The notes beneath the pieces were generated by a model. The model searched no databases and was not told where the DNA came from. It saw only the letters and a program-made list of their open reading frames with translations. DNA of 64,000 nt. Origin: Pyropia haitanensis. Its lineage: Eukaryota > Rhodophyta > Bangiophyceae > Bangiales > Bangiaceae. The stretch is from NCBI GenBank assembly GCA_008729055.1, contig SDUX01000003.1, forward strand, positions 1,674,001-1,738,000, given 5' to 3'. Numbering within the stretch: the stretch's first letter is position 1; each line of letters opens with the position of its first letter. The translations under genes were made by a program, and so were the position numbers. Shown here piece by piece: positions 60,981 through 64,000 of this stretch.

Positions 60981-62139
60981 GGGGCGTTGACGCGCGCGCT
61001 CCTGCAGCGGTGCCCCTCATGGGTGGGGGTGATGGCCATTGGCGAGTGTGTGACGGCCTGCCGCCGGTAACACTCCACATGGCATGCTCTTTGGTGGCCA
61101 TCCGCGAACCTGTGCTGCACTGGTCGGGGTTGAGGCGCGCCCGTGGCCGCCCCCCTCACCGCCGCGTTGGACCAGGCTGCTGCCTATTATCGCGTGCCTG
61201 CGCAGAAGAATGCTCCTTGGGTGATGGCCTCACAAGGCGACAGACTCACGGTGAATGGCGGGAGCATTGGGGAAGGGGGTGGCCCTGGTGCTGGCGGCAT
61301 CGTCTCCACCCGCCACCCGCCCTGCTGGTAACAGTGGCGGTTTGGCTGGTACTGTCGGCCGAGCTGGTCTTGCCTGTGGTCTGGTGAGAGGTGCCGGCCG
61401 ATGAGTTTTGCTTTGTGTTCTTGGGCGGGTGCCCCCCGCGTGCCGCGGCTGCCGCCCACCCGCCGCGCCGCGCGTCGCGCGGCGGCGCCGCGGGCGCGAC
61501 TGCGTCCGCCGCGGCAGCCCCACCTCGTTGGGGCGGCCGCGGGGGGGCAGGCGCGGCCGCCCGCGCCGCCCGGCGGCGGCCCGTGGCAGAGCGGCGGCGG
61601 CAGAGCGCGGGGCGGCGCGGCGCGGCGGTCCCGCGGCGAGCGGGCGTCGCTGCTGCCGCCGCGGGGGCGGCCGCCGGGGGGTCGCAGGGGGCGGTCGGGT
61701 CCGCCCCGCGGGACGGCGCGCCGTCGAGTGACGCGCGCGGCCGCCGGCGGCGGCCACTCTGGGGAGCTGGGCACGCCATCCGTTCCCGCCGCCCGTTGCC
61801 ACCGCGTCCGCCAGCACCCCACCAGTCTCACCAAAACAAGAAAGCGCCCCCTCAAATCAATTCCTCCCCGGTCAGCGGTAGGAAGCTGTGGCGTGAGGCT
61901 GCAGTCAGTCTGTCACAATGGCCCGCAGGGAAGAGAGGGACGAGGGGAGCGAGGGGTGGAGGGGGGGAGCAAGAGTGGAAGGGGGGGAGCAAGAAGGGGA
62001 GTGAGAGAGCGAGGGGACAGCGGGAAGCGGGGAGCGGGGAAGGGGGGGTCAGAGGGGACGGACGAGGTGGGGTAAGCGAGGGGACGGACGGAGCGAGGGG
62101 AGCGAGGGGTCGAGAGACGAAGAGACGGGGACTGCAAGA
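60981..62139. other. intergenic, GC-rich, no gene supported
   Basis: Downstream DNA of the MATE gene. Frames on both strands are long, but consist of Ala/Arg/Gly or Pro/Ser text with no domains. Purine-rich G runs with GAGGGG and GAGCGAGGGG words occur from 61930 to 62130 and lead into the repeat region. Confidence 0.4.
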
Positions 62140-62870
62140 CGTGCCTAAATGGTGGGCGGCGGCGGGGCCAGCAACCAGCCAGCGGCGGCGGGGGTGGCGG
62201 CCGGCCGGCGGCCGGCCGGCGGCGGCGGGAGGGAAGCGGCCGGCCGGCGACAGCGGCGGCGGGGGTGGCCAGTCGACGGCGGCGGAGGTCGCGGCGGGGA
62301 GAGATGGGCCAGCAGGCGGAAGCGGGGTGGGGGGCGCCAGCTGGCGGCAGCGCAACGGCAGCGGCGGCAACGGGGGGGAGGGGCGGAGACAAGCCGGCGG
62401 CGGCGGGGGCAGTGGCCAGCCGTCGGCAGCGGGAGAAGAGGTCAGCAGGCGGCGCCAGTGGCCCCGGCGCGGCGGTGATGGGCAGCAAGTGGCGGCGGCG
62501 GCAACGGCGGTGGGGCAGCGGTCGGTGGCGGCGGCAGCGGCGGTGAGGCAGCGGCCGGCGGCGGCGGTGGCGGTGGCGGCAAGAAAGCGGCTGCGGCGGC
62601 AGAGGAAGGGGAGCAGCAGCCAGTCGGCGGTGGCAGCGACGGCAGCCAGCCGACGGCGGTGGCGGGGGGGCGGCGGCTAGCCGGCGGCGACAGGGGCGGC
62701 GGCTGACGGCGGGCGGCCAGCTGGCAGCGACGGGGGGCGGCGGCCAGCCGGCTGCAGTGATGGCGATGGCGGGCGGGCAGCAGCAGCCAGGGGCAACGGT
62801 GGAGAAGGGTGGGCCGCCAAAGGCCGCGGCGGCGGCGGGGGGACGGCGGGGTCGCGACGACCACGTACCG
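62140..62870. repeat. degenerate GGC/CAG-type repetitive region
   Basis: A long array of GGCGGC, GGCAGC, CAGCCGG and CGGCCGGC words in irregular order, with reiterated CCAGC.GGCGG.GGC phrases. It encodes only repetitive Pro/Ala text on the minus strand and Gly/Arg text on the plus strand, with no convincing protein. Composition returns to AT-rich at about 62880. Confidence 0.6.
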
Positions 62871-63261
62871 TCCGTCGTCTTAACATTCGGCGGCGGGGGC
62901 GGTAGCGGTGACCTCACCTCTGTTGGACTAGACTGGAAAGGCAAGACTGAATCTTTTGTAAAAATCGCCACGAGAGAGCACGATCAAGATAAATGATATA
63001 ATTATTTACAAGTCACATGTACACAATCGAAGGACCAGAGGCTACTTTGGTTGAAGGCGCCGTCGACGAGAAGTCTCGTCTTCGGCACGCAAGTCTCGTC
63101 ACCAGCAGAGGGTTGCTTTGGTGTCACAGGCATCTCTCCCGAGTGGCACGCTAGGCGAACCCCTTCCTCAACCGTGTTTCTCGACAGTGGTCGCTCCTGC
63201 CCGCGGCAATCTGTCTACTGCACCAAGGCCGCTGCTTGTCTCAGAGCGTCCTTTCGGCACT
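62871..63261. promoter_or_regulatory. AT-richer upstream region of the NIFK/NOP15-type gene
   Basis: From about 62930 to 63060 the plus strand is among the most AT-rich DNA in the window (for example ATAAATGATATAATTATTTA at 62989-63008), immediately 5' of the gene at 63262. I read it as a promoter/leader region from composition and position only; no individual factor site is claimed. Confidence 0.4.
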
Positions 63262-64000
63262 ATGGCGCGTGCGCCGAAGAAGAAGCAGAGGGTAGTGGGG
63301 CCCGCCCCTGTCGCAGCCGAGACTGCGGATGCAGCCATGGCGACAGGAGCAGACACCCCTCCCCGGTCTGTGCCCGTTAAGAAACTGGTGCAGCCGGCTG
63401 TGGACGCGGCCGAAGTCGCCCTCAAGGCGGCTGACGCCGCCCTCAAGGCGGCCACGGCGGCGGAGAAGAAGGCGGCGGCCAGGGCAGCGGCCAAGGCCGC
63501 GACTGCGGCGGCGGCGCTCAAGGCTGCCCGCAAGGTGCGGCGGGCAGAGCGTCGCGGGGAGAAGCGGACCGCCGCGGCTGCTGTCGAAGCGGCCGAGGAC
63601 GACGCGACCGACCCGGCCAGCCCCTATCGTGGGGTGCTGTACATTGGTCACCTGCCGCACGGCTTTTACGAGGAGCAGCTGCGCGGCTTTTTCTCCCAGT
63701 TTGGTACCGTCTTGCGGGTGCGGGTGGCGCGCTCCAAAAAGACCGCCCGCGCCAAGGGCTACGGCTGGGTCCAGTTTGCCAACGACGCGGTGGCCCGCAT
63801 CGCCGCCGAGACGATGAATGGGTACCTCCTCTTTGGGCGTCTCCTGGACGTGCACCTGGTGCCCGCCGAGCGGCAGCACGCGCGGATGTGGAACGGCGCG
63901 GACCGCGTCTGGCGCCGTATCCCGTGGCGGGTTATTGAGCGCCAGCGGCACAACGGGGCGGAGCCGGTGGCGGCCGCGGCGCGCCGCACGGCGCGGCTCG
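63262..64000 (+). CDS. NIFK: NIFK/NOP15-type RRM protein of the large-subunit (60S) pathway, 3' part beyond the window
   Basis: The frame opens at ATG 63262 (MARAPKKKQRVVGPAP, a basic nuclear signal) and stays open to the window end, so the gene is cut off. An Ala/Lys-rich helical leader (AALKAADAALKAATAAEKKA) precedes one RRM: RNP2 is VLYIGHL in GVLYIGHLPHGFYEEQLRGF, RNP1 is KGYGWVQF, and the loop FFSQFGTVLRVRVARSKKT is typical. After the RRM comes NGYLLFGRLLDVHLVPAER and HARMWNGADRVWRRIPWRVI, the stretch characteristic of NIFK and yeast Nop15. These proteins bind the pre-rRNA near the ITS2 foot in the nucleolus and are needed for 60S maturation. About 246 residues are visible; a basic C terminus should follow. 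The predicted start is the only ATG preceding the conserved part in a sensible context. Confidence 0.9.
   Translation, partial: MARAPKKKQRVVGPAPVAAETADAAMATGADTPPRSVPVKKLVQPAVDAAEVALKAADAALKAATAAEKKAAARAAAKAATAAAALKAARKVRRAERRGEKRTAAAAVEAAEDDATDPASPYRGVLYIGHLPHGFYEEQLRGFFSQFGTVLRVRVARSKKTARAKGYGWVQFANDAVARIAAETMNGYLLFGRLLDVHLVPAERQHARMWNGADRVWRRIPWRVIERQRHNGAEPVAAAARRTARL

Noticed and set aside
61913..62971. A 352-codon Pro/Ala-rich minus-strand frame
   Set aside because: It reads through tandem repeat DNA with no variation typical of protein, and its start is in the AT-rich upstream region of the next gene.

Overview
This is a very GC-rich stretch of eukaryotic nuclear DNA, full of long C and G homopolymers and trinucleotide-type repeats. 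The gene set fits a photosynthetic eukaryote: a plastid HCF164-type thioredoxin, a UbiB/ABC1K kinase and a Tas-type aldo-keto reductase all begin with transit-peptide-like leaders, next to eukaryotic housekeeping genes (cullin-1, SWI3, SHQ1, ESF2/ABT1, NIFK/NOP15, a BUB2-type TBC protein, a cyclophilin, a MATE transporter, SPRING/C12orf49 and an oxidoreductase-like protein). Introns are few and short, many proteins carry long Ala/Gly/Pro tracts, and the base composition is extreme. A high-GC red alga of the Porphyra/Pyropia kind is my best guess; a high-GC green alga is possible. No rRNA, tRNA or CRISPR signal was recognised.

Layout. 2.4-7.8 kb: an unknown plus-strand gene with three frame breaks and a minus-strand protein carrying a duplicated 42-residue motif. 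7.8-12.5 kb: a gene-poor region whose centre is a 408-bp nested palindrome between a G-rich tract and a pure 58-base C tract. 12.5-20.7 kb: an Arg/Asp-dipeptide plus coiled-coil protein, a small acidic ORF and a BUB2-type TBC protein. 22.7-35 kb: ABC1K, oxidoreductase-like protein, membrane-anchored cyclophilin, cullin-1 and ESF2/ABT1. 36-46.5 kb: SHQ1, an Ala-rich membrane protein, HCF164 and a long Ser-rich protein. 46.5-49.4 kb: a degenerate Ala-rich region and an AT-richer island. 49.4-61 kb: SPRING/C12orf49, SWI3, aldo-keto reductase and MATE. 61-63.2 kb: repetitive GC-rich DNA. The window ends inside a NIFK/NOP15-type RNA-binding protein gene.

Functional threads. Three genes act in ribosome or snoRNP biogenesis (ESF2/ABT1, SHQ1, NIFK/NOP15). 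Three look plastid-directed (ABC1K, HCF164, aldo-keto reductase). Others act in ubiquitin ligation (cullin-1), chromatin remodelling (SWI3) and mitotic/Rab-GAP control (BUB2-type). No operon-like unit exists. Several neighbours are head to head (ABC1K/oxidoreductase-like, cyclophilin/cullin, HCF164/Ser-rich, SWI3/aldo-keto reductase) or convergent (cullin/ESF2, SPRING/SWI3).

Two cautions. At least eight genes read correctly only if the frame changes inside a C or G homopolymer, which points to homopolymer-length errors in the assembly rather than pseudogenes. Start codons in Ala/Pro-rich leaders are uncertain, and I chose the first sensible in-frame ATG.
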